This document shows, piece after piece, positions 1 through 9,031 of a stretch of 64,000 nt of DNA. Positions within the stretch are counted from its first letter, which is position 1; each line of letters begins with the position of its first letter. The translations under genes were made by a program, and so were the position numbers. The notes below the pieces were generated by a model. The model made no database searches. It had not been told where the DNA came from and was given only the letters and a program-made list of their open reading frames with translations. The stretch comes from Alkalihalobacillus pseudalcaliphilus (GTDB taxonomy: Bacteria; Bacillota; Bacilli; Bacillales; Bacillaceae_D): NCBI GenBank assembly GCA_001038565.1, contig LFJO01000002.1, positions 508,844 to 572,843 of the forward strand. The letters run 5' to 3'.

Positions 1-175
1 GGATACTCTTATCCCGAGTCGGTGGAGGGACAGGCCCGAAGAAACCCAGCAACCATCATTTCAATGAAAAGAAATGAAAAGGTGCTAACCTGCAAGGCAT
101 ATGACCTTGAACGATAAGAGGCGAAAGGTAAACACTCCAACCCTTTTCCTCAGTATGTGTGGAATGGGTTTTTTA
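1..175 (+). promoter_or_regulatory. SAM-I riboswitch (S-box leader) of metK
   Basis: The leader starts with the P1 strand CTCTTATC (6-13), carries the S-box core GGTGGAGGGA and GAAACCCAGCAACC (about 20-54) and AAGGTGCTAA (80-89), and closes with the complementary GATAAGAG (113-120). A transcription terminator hairpin follows at once. This is the SAM-I layout used by Firmicutes to switch off methionine and SAM genes when SAM is abundant. It precedes metK by about 125 bases. The promoter lies upstream of or at the window edge and cannot be judged. Confidence 0.95.
137..175 (+). terminator. riboswitch-controlled intrinsic terminator
   Basis: The AACCCTTTTCC arm (139-149) pairs with GGAATGGGTT (161-170) and is followed by a T run. 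It is placed directly after the SAM aptamer, as expected for the expression platform that ends transcription when SAM is bound. Confidence 0.8.
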
Positions 176-299
176 TTGTTTATATTTGTCAAATTGTGTC
201 TTCGATTGTTATTTTACTCCCATTCAATCGGAAATGAGTGCCGTTATAAATTATTGGCTCATAGCTGTTTGTAGTTGTGTGCAGAGGAGGAAATGAGAT

Positions 300-1508
300 A
301 TGGTTTTAAAAAGTAGACGGTTATTTACTTCTGAGTCGGTTACTGAAGGACACCCAGATAAGATTTGTGACCAAATTTCAGATGCGATTTTAGATGAGAT
401 TTTAAAAAGTGACCCAAATGCTCGTGTAGCTTGTGAGACTTCTGTCAATACAGGTCTTGTATTAGTTGCCGGCGAGATTACGACAAGCACTTATGTGGAT
501 ATTCCTAAAATTGTTCGTGAGACAATTAAAGGTATCGGCTACACACGTGCTAAATATGGTTTTGATGCAGAAACTTGTGCCGTTTTAACGTCGATTGATG
601 AGCAATCAGCTGACATTGCATTAGGTGTAGACAAAGCTTTGGAAGCTCGTGAAGGTCAAATGACAGATGAAGAGATCGAAGCAATTGGTGCAGGAGATCA
701 AGGGCTAATGTTTGGTTTTGCTTCGAATGAAACGGATGAATTAATGCCTTTACCGATTTCATTAAGTCACAAATTATCTCGTCGCTTAGCTCAAGTTCGT
801 AAAGATGAGATTTTAGACTACTTACGTCCTGATGGTAAAACACAAGTAACGATTGAATATGATGAAGCTGGAAAACCAGTGCGTGTTGACACGATTGTTA
901 TTTCAACTCAGCACCATCCAGAGATTACTTTAGAACAAATTGAAAAAGATTTAAAGCAATATGTGATTAATGAAGTAGTTCCTGCTGAATTAATTGATGA
1001 TCAAACGAAGTATTTTATCAATCCTACAGGTCGTTTCGTTATCGGTGGACCACAAGGTGATGCAGGTCTTACAGGACGTAAAATCATCGTTGATACGTAC
1101 GGTGGTTATGCTCGTCACGGTGGTGGTGCATTCTCTGGTAAGGATGCAACAAAAGTAGACCGCTCTGGTGCTTACGCTGCTCGTTATGTAGCCAAAAACA
1201 TCGTTGCTGCTTGTCTAGCTGATAAGTGTGAAGTACAATTAGCGTATGCGATTGGTGTGGCACGCCCGGTATCGATTTCGGTTGATACATTTGGAACAGG
1301 TGTCGTATCAGAAGAAGTACTTGTTCAGCTTATTGCAGACAACTTTGATCTTCGTCCAGCAGGCATTATTAAAATGCTTGACCTACGTCGCCCTATTTAT
1401 AAGCAAACGGCAGCATATGGTCACTTTGGACGTACAGATGTTGACTTACCATGGGAAAACACAGATAAAGCAGCCGCTTTAAAAGAGCAAGCTAAAGTTT
1501 TACGTTAA
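300..1508 (+). CDS. metK: S-adenosylmethionine synthetase
   Basis: Makes SAM from methionine and ATP in the cytoplasm. The 402-residue product has the usual family length. GHPDK is at residues 17-21, the GAGDQG motif at 130-135 and the phosphate-binding GGGAFSGKD loop at 274-282. The ATG follows an AGAGGAGG ribosome binding site with normal spacing. The gene is monocistronic: a SAM-I riboswitch precedes it and a strong terminator follows it. Product feedback through the riboswitch is the expected control. Assignment is essentially certain. Confidence 0.98.
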   Translation: MVLKSRRLFTSESVTEGHPDKICDQISDAILDEILKSDPNARVACETSVNTGLVLVAGEITTSTYVDIPKIVRETIKGIGYTRAKYGFDAETCAVLTSIDEQSADIALGVDKALEAREGQMTDEEIEAIGAGDQGLMFGFASNETDELMPLPISLSHKLSRRLAQVRKDEILDYLRPDGKTQVTIEYDEAGKPVRVDTIVISTQHHPEITLEQIEKDLKQYVINEVVPAELIDDQTKYFINPTGRFVIGGPQGDAGLTGRKIIVDTYGGYARHGGGAFSGKDATKVDRSGAYAARYVAKNIVAACLADKCEVQLAYAIGVARPVSISVDTFGTGVVSEEVLVQLIADNFDLRPAGIIKMLDLRRPIYKQTAAYGHFGRTDVDLPWENTDKAAALKEQAKVLR

Positions 1509-1530
1509 CCTTGATATGAAATGAATGATA

Positions 1531-1571
1531 AAGGCCCTTCTAATCGATGCTCTCGGTAGAAGGGCTTTTTT
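1531..1571 (+). terminator. intrinsic terminator after metK
   Basis: AAGGCCCTTCT pairs with AGAAGGGCTT across a short loop and runs into six T residues. Confidence 0.9.
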
Positions 1572-1690
1572 ACTGTATAGTGACATAAAAAAACAGAGCC
1601 AGATTTATCCTGTAATGTGAGACATTTTCCGAGGCTTTTGGGTATGCGAGGCATATAAACAGGTAAAAATGTACGTAGGAGGTGATGATA

Positions 1691-1852
1691 ATGGCTGTTG
1701 AAGTATTATGTGAAGTAAACAACTGTGTGTATTGGGATCATAATAATCGCTGTGGGGCAGATAAAATTTATGTGGTAAGTCATAAGGGTAAGCAAGCCAA
1801 AAAGACAGAAGAGACAGACTGTAAAACGTTCGAGCCAGAACATTTAGGTTAA
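1691..1852 (+). CDS. DUF1540 family small cysteine-rich protein
   Basis: This 53-codon gene starts MAVEVLCEVNNC and has four cysteines (positions 7, 12, 21 and 44) spaced as in DUF1540 proteins, which are small putative metal-binding peptides common in Firmicutes. A good AGGAGGTGATGATA ribosome binding site (from 1678) precedes the ATG. No function is established that I can name, and metal binding is an inference from the cysteines. It stands alone between the metK terminator and a hairpin at 1864-1896. Confidence 0.8.
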   Translation: MAVEVLCEVNNCVYWDHNNRCGADKIYVVSHKGKQAKKTEETDCKTFEPEHLG

Positions 1853-1863
1853 TTAGCTAGCTG

Positions 1864-1896
1864 TAAAGGGTGGGAATGGCGTTCCTACCCTTTACC
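1864..1896. terminator. hairpin between the DUF1540 gene and ytoA
   Basis: AAAGGGTGGGAA pairs with TTCCTACCCTTT. The T tract is poor on both strands, so this may be a weak bidirectional terminator for two convergent genes. Confidence 0.5.
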
Positions 1897-1922
1897 ATTA
1901 ATATTGATTATCATTATCGATA

Positions 1923-2447
1923 TTATACATCCTTTTTTACTTGTGCTTGTTTATAAATCTGTCCCTTGTTCCGGTAGTCTTTAACAATTCGCTCCATTTC
2001 TTGACGATCTTTTTCATTAATAGCACGAACAACCTTAGCGGGTCGTCCAAATGCCAAAGTGTTGGGCGGAATCTTTTTTCCGGGTGGGACGAGACTACCA
2101 GCCCCAATGAATGCACCTTCACCGATTTCCGCTCCATCTAGAATCGTTGTACCCATCCCAATTAATGAGCGTTTGCCAATGAGGCAGCTATGTAACATCA
2201 CTTGATGACCAACCGTGACATCGTCTTCAATAATAAGTGGCAGATCAGGGCTTTGGTGTAACATGGATTGATCTTGGATATTCACTCTGTTTCCAATAAT
2301 AGTTGGTGCTACGTCACCTCTGATGACTGTTTGAAACCAAATACTTGATTCTTCGCCAATCACAACATCACCTGTAATCGTAACATAATCAGCTATAAAA
2401 GCTGATTTAGCGATTTGAGGTTCTTTTCCGTTATAAGCATAAATCAT
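1923..2447 (-). CDS. ytoA: gamma-class carbonic anhydrase-like hexapeptide-repeat protein (YtoA)
   Basis: The product is a left-handed beta-helix protein with repeated hexapeptides. It has histidine clusters of the gamma carbonic anhydrase/PaaY/YrdA type (LHQSPD, VGHQVMLHS) that bind a metal ion at trimer interfaces. It would be cytoplasmic; the substrate in Bacillus is unproven. A GTG three codons upstream (2456) abuts the AGAGGAGT ribosome site, so the ATG at 2447, about 10 bases from that site, is the better start and agrees with the MIY start of the family. The gene is convergent with the DUF1540 gene and divergent from ytpA. Confidence 0.88.
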   Translation of the reverse strand: MIYAYNGKEPQIAKSAFIADYVTITGDVVIGEESSIWFQTVIRGDVAPTIIGNRVNIQDQSMLHQSPDLPLIIEDDVTVGHQVMLHSCLIGKRSLIGMGTTILDGAEIGEGAFIGAGSLVPPGKKIPPNTLAFGRPAKVVRAINEKDRQEMERIVKDYRNKGQIYKQAQVKKDV

Positions 2448-2622
2448 AGTTGGCACACTCCTCTTATAAAAATGTTTGCTCCCTCATATATTGTATCAAA
2501 TCATGTCAAAAACTTCATAAATGCTAGGTGAATAGCATCAAAAAAATCTATTTTCTTTCTTTTAGTTCATGTTTTCGGTAAAATGAAGACAAGATTTTGG
2601 CTGAGTAAAAGGAGTTGATTGC

Positions 2623-3402
2623 ATGTGGACATATGCAAGTAAAGATGCCAGAGCGACGATTGTTTTAATACACGGAGCAGGTGAACATCATGGTCGTTAT
2701 GAGTGGTTAGCTCAGAAGTGGAATGAGCATGGTATTCATGTCATCATGGGTGATTTACCAGGGCAAGGAAAAACAAGAGGTAAACGAGGTCATATCAATC
2801 AATTTTCTCAATATATAGATGCCGTGCAAGAATGGGTAGATGAAGCGAAGAAGTTTGAACAGCCTATTTTTATATTGGGTCATAGTATGGGTGGGCTTGT
2901 TGCGATTCGTTATGTGATGGAGAGCAAAGCGAAGGATATTCAAGGTTTACTTTTATCCTCACCTTGTTTAGGTCTATTTAGGCCTATTAAGACAAGCAAA
3001 GATTTAGCCTCTAAAGTATTAAATCGCCTAACCCCAACTCTTACGGTAGCATCTGGAATAAATTCGAATCATGTCACGAGAGATGAACAGATAAGAGATC
3101 AGTATGTTCGTGATGAGTTACGAGTAACAAAGGTTTCCGTAAGGTGGTACCAGGAGCTTCATAAAAATATGCACCTTGCCACACGTTATCCAGAAAAAAT
3201 GCCAGATATACCACTTGCTGTTTTGCAAGCCGGAGATGATAAGATTGTGAGTAAATATGCCGTGCGTGACTGGTTTGATAGCTTAGATGTGACGGAGAAG
3301 TATTATAAAGAATGGAAAGGCCTATATCATGAGGTTTTTAATGAGCCTGAAAAAGAAGTTGTATTTCGACATGCGGTTGGAATTATGAACTTATGGACAT
3401 GA
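2623..3402 (+). CDS. ytpA: lysophospholipase-type alpha/beta hydrolase (YtpA)
   Basis: A 259-residue monoacylglycerol lipase/lysophospholipase-like hydrolase without a signal peptide. The nucleophile elbow GHSMGG puts the catalytic serine at residue 88. D205 or D206 (LQAGDD) and H236 (GLYHEVFNE) complete the triad, and HGAGEHHGRY near the N-terminus forms the oxyanion region. In B. subtilis ytpA is linked to making the lysophospholipid antibiotic bacilysocin; the same product here is an inference. The AAAGGAGTT site supports the ATG. It is followed after 85 bases by ytpB, as in B. subtilis. Confidence 0.9.
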   Translation: MWTYASKDARATIVLIHGAGEHHGRYEWLAQKWNEHGIHVIMGDLPGQGKTRGKRGHINQFSQYIDAVQEWVDEAKKFEQPIFILGHSMGGLVAIRYVMESKAKDIQGLLLSSPCLGLFRPIKTSKDLASKVLNRLTPTLTVASGINSNHVTRDEQIRDQYVRDELRVTKVSVRWYQELHKNMHLATRYPEKMPDIPLAVLQAGDDKIVSKYAVRDWFDSLDVTEKYYKEWKGLYHEVFNEPEKEVVFRHAVGIMNLWT

Positions 3403-3487
3403 GTATCTTCATAAGATTTTAAGATTTGATCGTTTGTTGTCGGACTCATTTTGTGCTAACGTTAGGTATAGATAAGGAGGATCCACT

Positions 3488-4549
3488 TTGAAAGTTCCGA
3501 CACAACCAATCCCATTAATGATGAATATTTTTAGGGATGTTTTACCGACGGTTCATCGTTATTATGACCAATGGAAAGAAAGAGCCGAATTAATCCCTGA
3601 TCCAGAATTAAGAGCTCAGGCACTTGATGCACTTGAAAGAAAAGAATTTCATTGTGAAGGTGGCGGTATTTATGGGTTACTTGCCCGAGACCGCTTCGAT
3701 GAATTAATCCAGTTTATAATTGCCTATCAGATTATGTGTGATTACTTAGACAATTTGTGTGACCAAAGTGACTATTTAGATCCGAAAGATTTCCGTTCTT
3801 TACATAATGCTTTATTAGCTGCTTTGACGCCTGGTGAACCGTTAGTAAATTATTATCAATATCGAGTTGAACAGGAAGACGGTGGCTATTTACACGAGCT
3901 CATTGAAACGTGTCAGCATATTTTAGTGACATTCCCATCTTTCCGAATTGTTCAAGATAACATGTTGCAGCTCAGTAAGTTATACGGTGATTTACAAGTG
4001 CATAAGCATGTGGTCAAAGAAGAGCGAATTCCCAGATTAGAAGCTTGGTTTGAGGAATATAAAAACGAACTCCCAGAGATGACTTGGTTCGAGTTCTCAG
4101 CCTGTACAGGATCTACTTTAGGGATTTATTCATTAGCGACCTATGGCACGAAAGAAGGCTTAACAGAAGCAGAAGCAAATGTCATTAAGGATGGTTATTA
4201 CCCTTGGGTTCAAGGCGTTCATTTGTTGCTTGATTATTTTATTGATCAAGAAGAGGACATTGCTGATGATGAGTTAAATTTTTTATTTTATTATGACAAT
4301 GATGAGCAGATGATTGAACGATTTCAATACTTTGTCAAGCAAGCGGAACAAAGGTTGTCAACGATGCCTGATCCGAAATTCCACCGTCAAATTTGGCGTG
4401 GTATTATTGCCATTTATTTATCGGATTCTAAAGTACAAAAAAATAAAGAGTTGAAAAAAAAGTCAAAGCAAATGATTAAAATGGGTGGTCTCCCAACCTT
4501 TTTATTTTATTTAAATAGTTGGATTTATCGAAGAGACCGTTCATCTTAA
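3488..4549 (+). CDS. ytpB: tetraprenyl-beta-curcumene synthase (YtpB family)
   Basis: A 353-residue homologue of YtpB, which cyclises heptaprenyl diphosphate to the C35 terpene tetraprenyl-beta-curcumene. The family lacks the classic terpene synthase sequence overall, but acidic helices fit diphosphate/Mg binding: DYLDNLCDQSD at 85-95 and DYFIDQEEDIADDE at 249-262. Translation starts at TTG, set by AAGGAGG nine bases upstream. Its product could feed a sesquarterpene pathway if a squalene-hopene cyclase exists elsewhere; none is in the window. Confidence 0.92.
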   Translation: MKVPTQPIPLMMNIFRDVLPTVHRYYDQWKERAELIPDPELRAQALDALERKEFHCEGGGIYGLLARDRFDELIQFIIAYQIMCDYLDNLCDQSDYLDPKDFRSLHNALLAALTPGEPLVNYYQYRVEQEDGGYLHELIETCQHILVTFPSFRIVQDNMLQLSKLYGDLQVHKHVVKEERIPRLEAWFEEYKNELPEMTWFEFSACTGSTLGIYSLATYGTKEGLTEAEANVIKDGYYPWVQGVHLLLDYFIDQEEDIADDELNFLFYYDNDEQMIERFQYFVKQAEQRLSTMPDPKFHRQIWRGIIAIYLSDSKVQKNKELKKKSKQMIKMGGLPTFLFYLNSWIYRRDRSS

Positions 4550-4588
4550 CTGAGATATGTCGTTAGACTGATACCAATCTGATATGTG

Positions 4589-4638
4589 GAAGCCGTTGTT
4601 TATACACTGTGGTGTGTGGATAGACGGCTTATTTTTTA
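4589..4638 (+). terminator. intrinsic terminator after ytpB
   Basis: AAGCCGTTGTTTAT pairs imperfectly with ATAGACGGCTT and is followed by a T-rich tract. Confidence 0.7.
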
Positions 4639-4675
4639 TTTGAAAATTAAATGAGAGAATGACTTTAAATGATAT

Positions 4676-4712
4676 AAAAAACCACCAGTCTAGTTTGATT
4701 GGTGGCTTTTGT
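4676..4712 (-). terminator. intrinsic terminator of the carbonic anhydrase gene
   Basis: CCACCAGTC and GATTGGTGG form a hairpin. On the minus strand it is followed by a T run, matching the end of the 4750-5328 gene. Confidence 0.75.
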
Positions 4713-4749
4713 TCTTATATTAATAATAGGGTTCTTTTTTCTGAAGGTA

Positions 4750-5328
4750 TTAGACGTTTGTCTCTTCTGTATACCCATTCACTAATACGTCAAGTTCCCC
4801 GGTTTCTGGGCTGATAATTAACCCATGAACAGGTACATTGTTCGGGAGAAGTGGGTGTTTTTTGACGAGATCAACACTGTTTAGAATATTCTCCTCAACG
4901 CTACTAAAACCAGATAAAAACTGCTTGACATCAACACCAGCGTATTCAAGCGGTTCAATAACATCTAAATCGACTCCACGGGCTTTTGCTTTTTCTAATA
5001 AAGTTTCGTGTTCGAGACCCGTCATTCCACAACCGTGATGCCCGATAATCAAAATTTCCTCTGCTTGAAGCTGGTAAAGGGCAACGAGAATACTACGCAT
5101 AATTGAACCAAAGGGATGTGAAATAACAGCACCAGCATTTCGAATGATTTTGGCATCCCCATTTTTTAAGTCCATGGAACGGTGAAGTAGCTCTACTAAT
5201 CTAGTATCCATACAAGTGAGAATAACTAGCTTTTTGTTCGGGAATTTAGTAGTTTGATATTGCTCATATTCTTTATTTTCTACAAACGATTTGTTAAACG
5301 TTATAATGGAATCTAAAATGGTTGTCAC
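4750..5328 (-). CDS. ytiB: beta-class carbonic anhydrase (YtiB family)
   Basis: Reversible CO2 hydration enzyme, cytoplasmic. Numbered from the chosen start, the zinc site is visible as C39-x-D41-x-R43 (CMDTR) with H97 and C100 (GHHGCG). The open frame extends 27 codons further upstream, but that extension does not resemble the family. A GTG at 5328 lies 10 bases after AGGAG and yields 192 residues, close to the about 187 of B. subtilis YtiB. With YtoA this gives two unrelated carbonic anhydrase types within 3 kb. It has its own terminator and probably its own promoter. Confidence 0.88.
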   Translation of the reverse strand: MTTILDSIITFNKSFVENKEYEQYQTTKFPNKKLVILTCMDTRLVELLHRSMDLKNGDAKIIRNAGAVISHPFGSIMRSILVALYQLQAEEILIIGHHGCGMTGLEHETLLEKAKARGVDLDVIEPLEYAGVDVKQFLSGFSSVEENILNSVDLVKKHPLLPNNVPVHGLIISPETGELDVLVNGYTEETNV

Positions 5329-5441
5329 ACTAGCCACGCTCCTATCGATCGATTTTATTTTTTGTACTTGAATGTCTTTTATTTTCAACTTACTAGTACG
5401 AATTGTCAATAGTCTCTCATCCTATTTCACATAGAGAGTAA

Positions 5442-6014
5442 TTATCTTTTCTCAATAGCGATAATAAAAGGTGGATTGTTTTTCTGGTTCATAAATTGAT
5501 AGGTTAATACATGTGCTTGCTGTTGGTCGATTGTTTTAAAATAGTCTAATAAATGGTCACGTTCTATTTGTCCTTGTTCATGACCATGATAAATGACCAA
5601 GACGATTAGACCTTCTTTCGGCATGACATGCAAGAGCTTGTTAATCGCCTCGATTGTAGAATCGGGCTTCGTGACAATCGATTTATCTCCACCAGGCAAA
5701 TAGCCTAAATTAAAAATAGCCCCCTTGATTTGGTGGAGATGTTCTTCCGGTAAACAGGCATCGAAATTCTGATGACCATTTACATAGAGAGTCACTCTTT
5801 CCTGTAAATCAAGCGACTTAAGTTTTTGTTCAGTCATGACTATCGCTTCTTCTTGAATATCGAAACTGTACACGTGACCAGCTTCACCAACTAATTGGGC
5901 AAGCGTTACAGTATCATTTCCTTTGCCCGCAGTACAATCTAAAGCGATATTACCAGGCTCCAGTGTTTGGGTTAAAAGCGTACGTGCAAATGGTAAAATC
6001 CCTTGGATTTTCAT
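5442..6014 (-). CDS. mnmM: tRNA wobble-uridine methyltransferase MnmM (YtqB)
   Basis: A 190-residue class I SAM-dependent methyltransferase. The SAM-binding motif DCTAGKGNDT is at residues 26-35 and a NLGYLPGGDK motif (around 107-116) sits in the position of the catalytic motif. B. subtilis YtqB has been identified as MnmM, which methylates nm5s2U34 to mnm5s2U34 in tRNA; the assignment here is by family. It lies 39 bases downstream of the radical SAM gene at 6054-7004 and is probably in one transcript with it, with an AGGAGGAGAT ribosome site. Confidence 0.9.
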   Translation of the reverse strand: MKIQGILPFARTLLTQTLEPGNIALDCTAGKGNDTVTLAQLVGEAGHVYSFDIQEEAIVMTEQKLKSLDLQERVTLYVNGHQNFDACLPEEHLHQIKGAIFNLGYLPGGDKSIVTKPDSTIEAINKLLHVMPKEGLIVLVIYHGHEQGQIERDHLLDYFKTIDQQQAHVLTYQFMNQKNNPPFIIAIEKR

Positions 6015-6053
6015 CTTTATCTCCTCCTAAAACAGATAATAAGCGCTCTATTA

Positions 6054-7004
6054 TTATGGGTGAAATAGTTTTCCTTGCCATGTCTGACGTTCCTCTAACT
6101 CTTTTTCAATCGCGTTTAAAACTTTCCACTTATTGCTACTCCACATCGGACCGATTAAAAGATCGCCCGGTCCATCTCCCGTTAAACGATGTATCATCAT
6201 TTGAGGAGGGAGTAGTTCAATTTGCTTCACAACCACATCAATATAATCATCAAATGACATTAATTCGACTAGACCTTTCTCAAATTGCTTAACCATAGGG
6301 GTTTTATTTAATAAGTGTAGTAGGTGAATCTTAATCCCTTGCACATCAAGTTTAGATACTTGGCGTGCCGTTTCAATCATCATTTCCGGTGTTTCTAAAG
6401 GTAGTCCATTTATAATATGGGAACATACGCGAATGCCATGTTTACGAAGTTTTTCTACACCCTCAACATAACATTGGAAGTCATGTGCTCTGTTAATGAG
6501 TCTTCCTGTTTTGTCATGAGCAGTTTGTAAACCTAGTTCTACCCATAAATACGTACGTTGGTTAAGTTCAGCTAAATAGGATACGACATCATCAGGTAGA
6601 CAATCGGGTCTCGTTGCAATCGCTAAACCAACAACACCCTCTTGCTGTAGAATAGTTTCATAATAGGATTTCAGCGTTTCTACAGGTGCATATGTATTGG
6701 TGTAGGCTTGGAAATATCCAATGTATTTGCCTTCTTTCCACTTGCGGTGCATACGCCCTTTTATCGTATGAAACTGAGTGACGAGGTCATCTTTCCGATC
6801 ACCAGCAAAATCCCCAGAACCTCGTTCACTGCAAAACGTACAACCACCAAAAGCGACATTGCCATCACGATTAGGGCAATCAAACCCAGCATCAAGGGGG
6901 ACTTTAAATACTTTTGTACCAAAATATTCTTTTAAATGTTCATTCCAAGTGTAATATCTTTTTTGAGAAAATTGTGCAGGCAACTCCATTAACTTATTAT
7001 TCAT
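6054..7004 (-). CDS. ytqA: TIGR01212-type radical SAM protein (YtqA/YhcC family)
   Basis: A 316-residue radical SAM protein. C43, C55 and C58 (GGCTFC) are the likely 4Fe-4S ligands, in the wider CxnCxxC spacing characteristic of the YhcC/TIGR01212 group rather than CxxxCxxC. A C-terminal region carries a conserved histidine/proline-rich stretch (LLPPQMMIHRLTGDGPGD). The substrate is not established. Pairing with mnmM suggests a role linked to tRNA or to growth, but that is only context. The start is supported by AAAAGGATGATGAG. Confidence 0.88.
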   Translation of the reverse strand: MNNKLMELPAQFSQKRYYTWNEHLKEYFGTKVFKVPLDAGFDCPNRDGNVAFGGCTFCSERGSGDFAGDRKDDLVTQFHTIKGRMHRKWKEGKYIGYFQAYTNTYAPVETLKSYYETILQQEGVVGLAIATRPDCLPDDVVSYLAELNQRTYLWVELGLQTAHDKTGRLINRAHDFQCYVEGVEKLRKHGIRVCSHIINGLPLETPEMMIETARQVSKLDVQGIKIHLLHLLNKTPMVKQFEKGLVELMSFDDYIDVVVKQIELLPPQMMIHRLTGDGPGDLLIGPMWSSNKWKVLNAIEKELEERQTWQGKLFHP

Positions 7005-7207
7005 ATCTCATCATCCTTTTAACTTTCCGAACATATTCACTTCTACCGTATTTTATCACGTTTAAAAACAAGCACCAACTAAGAAAAAACAATTGTCAAT
7101 TTCAGGATTTTACTATAGTATTACTATTTAGAGAGACGAAACAATATTATGGAAGTGTTATGGAAGGGTAAAGTATAAATTAGAGGAAGTAGATTGTGCC
7201 TTGAACG

Positions 7208-7254
7208 AACTTTCATATAAAACCCGCATGGCGAAGCAATTCACTCCGCCACCA
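7208..7254 (+). repeat. palindromic repeat module (copy 1)
   Basis: AACTTTCATATAAAACCC is followed by an imperfect palindrome GGCGAAG...CTCCGCC and CACCAAC. It matches 43109-43155, which has the fully paired form GGCGAAG...CTTCGCC. Confidence 0.7.
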
Positions 7255-7350
7255 ACAAAAATTAACGTGTAGTTTAGCTTTTCAACTGTTGGTTTTTCGT
7301 TCAATTTGACTTTGTTCTTTTTCAATTTAAATGAATGATGGTGGATTGTT

Positions 7351-7428
7351 TTTCGAACTTGAGAGTCAGCAGAAACCCAGCGGACGTAAACCTTCGAACA
7401 TGAGCATCAGCAGTAACTTTCATACAAA
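7351..7428 (+). repeat. dispersed intergenic repeat, short copy
   Basis: Shares the left block CGAACTTGAGAGTCAGCAG / ACCCAGCGGA and the right block GTAACTTTCATACAAA with copies at 36698-36799 and 42934-43119. The structured middle is mostly lost. The right end sits immediately upstream of yttB. Confidence 0.75.
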
Positions 7429-7443
7429 GGGGAGAGGAAGAAG

Positions 7444-8664
7444 TTGCCCAAGTCACTTTGGTTTTTATTAATTGCCGTTGCGATTCAGATAACTGGGGCG
7501 TCTTTTTTATGGCCTTTAAACTCACTGATTATTCATCAAGAACTTGGCAAATCATTAACCGCTGCAGGATTTATTTTATTTTTACACTCAGGTGCAGGTG
7601 TGTTAGGAAATATGACAGGCGGACGATTGTTTGACAAGATAGGAGCTTATCGAACGATTCTGTTAGGGCTTAGCTTTGCAGTCGTTTCAACGATAGCATT
7701 AATTTTTGCTCATACATCGGTTATAGGATATACGATCTGTTTAATGGGGATCGGGTTTGGAGCTGGAGCAACATTTCCCGCCATGTATGCTTTTGCGGGT
7801 AGTATTTGGCCAGATGGAGGGCGAAAGCCATTTAATGCAATGTATGTTGCTCAAAACTTAGGGATTGCGATAGGAACAGCAAGTATTGGTTTCATTACAC
7901 AAACCGAGCTTACCACTGTTTTTTATGCCAATGCACTAGTGTATATTTTTGTTCTTCTTTTTGTAGCGGTTACCTTTAAGCGAATTAATACTGGCCAAGA
8001 AGTTGGGGCAACCGTCAGCATTGAATCCGAAACGGTTAAAAAGCTAAGTAAACATGTTTATTATTCATTAGCTCTTGTGCTTTCAAGCTTTTTCATTTGT
8101 TGGCTTGTTTACACACAATGGCAGGCAAATGTGTCTGTCCATTCACAAAATTTAGGACTAACTTTACAACAGTATAGTATGTTCTGGACTATAAATGGCT
8201 TATTGATCGTATTAGCTCAGCCAATTTTGTCTATATTTATAAAGAAATGGGTAACCTCTTTAAGAAGGCAAATGGTTGTCGGCATATCGCTTTTCTTTGT
8301 ATCTTATGCGGTATTGTCACAAGCCGAGCTTTTTTCAGCTTTTATGATTGCCATGGTTATTTTAACGGTCGGTGAGATGTTCTTCTGGCCCGTTGTTCCA
8401 ACGATCGCTCATAAGCTTGCACCTAAAGGAAAAGAAGGTTCCTTTCAAGGGCTTGTTAATAGTGTTTCAACAAGTGCAAAAATGATAGGACCTCTATTTG
8501 GTGGATTCTTAGTTGATATGTATTCTTTTCAAATTATGATATATGTTTTGTTAGTGTTTATCATTGTTGCCATTGTGACAGCGGCTATCTATGAGAAGCC
8601 ATTACAAAACGAAAATCGACAAAAAATCACAACAAATCCGAAGAATTCCACATATGACGCTTGA
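7444..8664 (+). CDS. yttB: MFS transporter (YttB-like)
   Basis: A 406-residue, 12-helix major facilitator protein, probably a drug or metabolite exporter of the inner membrane. The GGRLFDKIGAYRTIL motif (about residues 60-74) is the loop 2-3 signature of the superfamily. The TTG start is set by GGGGAGAGGAAG. Position directly before leuS matches B. subtilis yttB. The gene's stop codon is embedded in the -35 element of the leuS leader promoter, so the two genes abut without a terminator. Substrate unknown. Confidence 0.85.
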   Translation: MPKSLWFLLIAVAIQITGASFLWPLNSLIIHQELGKSLTAAGFILFLHSGAGVLGNMTGGRLFDKIGAYRTILLGLSFAVVSTIALIFAHTSVIGYTICLMGIGFGAGATFPAMYAFAGSIWPDGGRKPFNAMYVAQNLGIAIGTASIGFITQTELTTVFYANALVYIFVLLFVAVTFKRINTGQEVGATVSIESETVKKLSKHVYYSLALVLSSFFICWLVYTQWQANVSVHSQNLGLTLQQYSMFWTINGLLIVLAQPILSIFIKKWVTSLRRQMVVGISLFFVSYAVLSQAELFSAFMIAMVILTVGEMFFWPVVPTIAHKLAPKGKEGSFQGLVNSVSTSAKMIGPLFGGFLVDMYSFQIMIYVLLVFIIVAIVTAAIYEKPLQNENRQKITTNPKNSTYDA

Positions 8665-8689
8665 CAGTTGGCGCAGCAATTCATACAAT
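8661..8689 (+). promoter_or_regulatory. sigma-A promoter of the leuS leader
   Basis: TTGACA (8661-8666), a 17-base spacer and TACAAT (8684-8689). The -35 box overlaps the yttB stop codon (TGA at 8662-8664). Confidence 0.8.
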
Positions 8690-8696
8690 ACAAATA

Positions 8697-8962
8697 ATAA
8701 ATCGTATACAAAGGCGTTTGAAACAAAGGACTAGTAGCTTAGACTTGGATATTTAGAGAGCTGACGGTTGGTGCAAGTCAGTCGAAGAGTTAAGTGAACT
8801 CCCCTTTTAGTCTTGAGAGTGAATGAAAAGTAATTCTCGACGGGTCACCCTCGTTAACAGTGCAAAGCGGGCAATCTTAATGGATTGCTAATGTGGGTGG
8901 TACCGCGGGAATGTTAAATAAACTCTCGTCCCTGATTATATCAGGGATGGGTGTTTTTTTTC
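8697..8962 (+). promoter_or_regulatory. T-box leader of leuS (leucine specifier)
   Basis: Stem I begins around GAGAGCTGACGGTTGGTGC (8756-8774). The specifier triplet in the GAACTC context is CTC (8799-8801), a leucine codon. The T-box sequence GGGTGGTACCGCGG (8895-8908) pairs with uncharged tRNA ends. A terminator hairpin (CCCTGATTATATCAGGG, 8930-8946, then a T run) completes the switch. Uncharged tRNA-Leu should favour read-through into leuS. Confidence 0.95.
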
Positions 8963-9031
8963 GTTATGGAAGGTCTTAAATTCTAAAGATCGTCTCAATT
9001 CCGTCTGTATAGATAAAAAGGAGGAAATAAA

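Larger units (their letters stand above)
7005..7443. other. intergenic region with two repeat modules
   Basis: No gene is supported between the divergent ytqA and yttB. The stretch holds a copy of a palindromic module (7208-7254) and a copy of the dispersed repeat (7351-7428) that ends just before the yttB ribosome binding site. Short open frames here lack ribosome sites. Confidence 0.7.
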
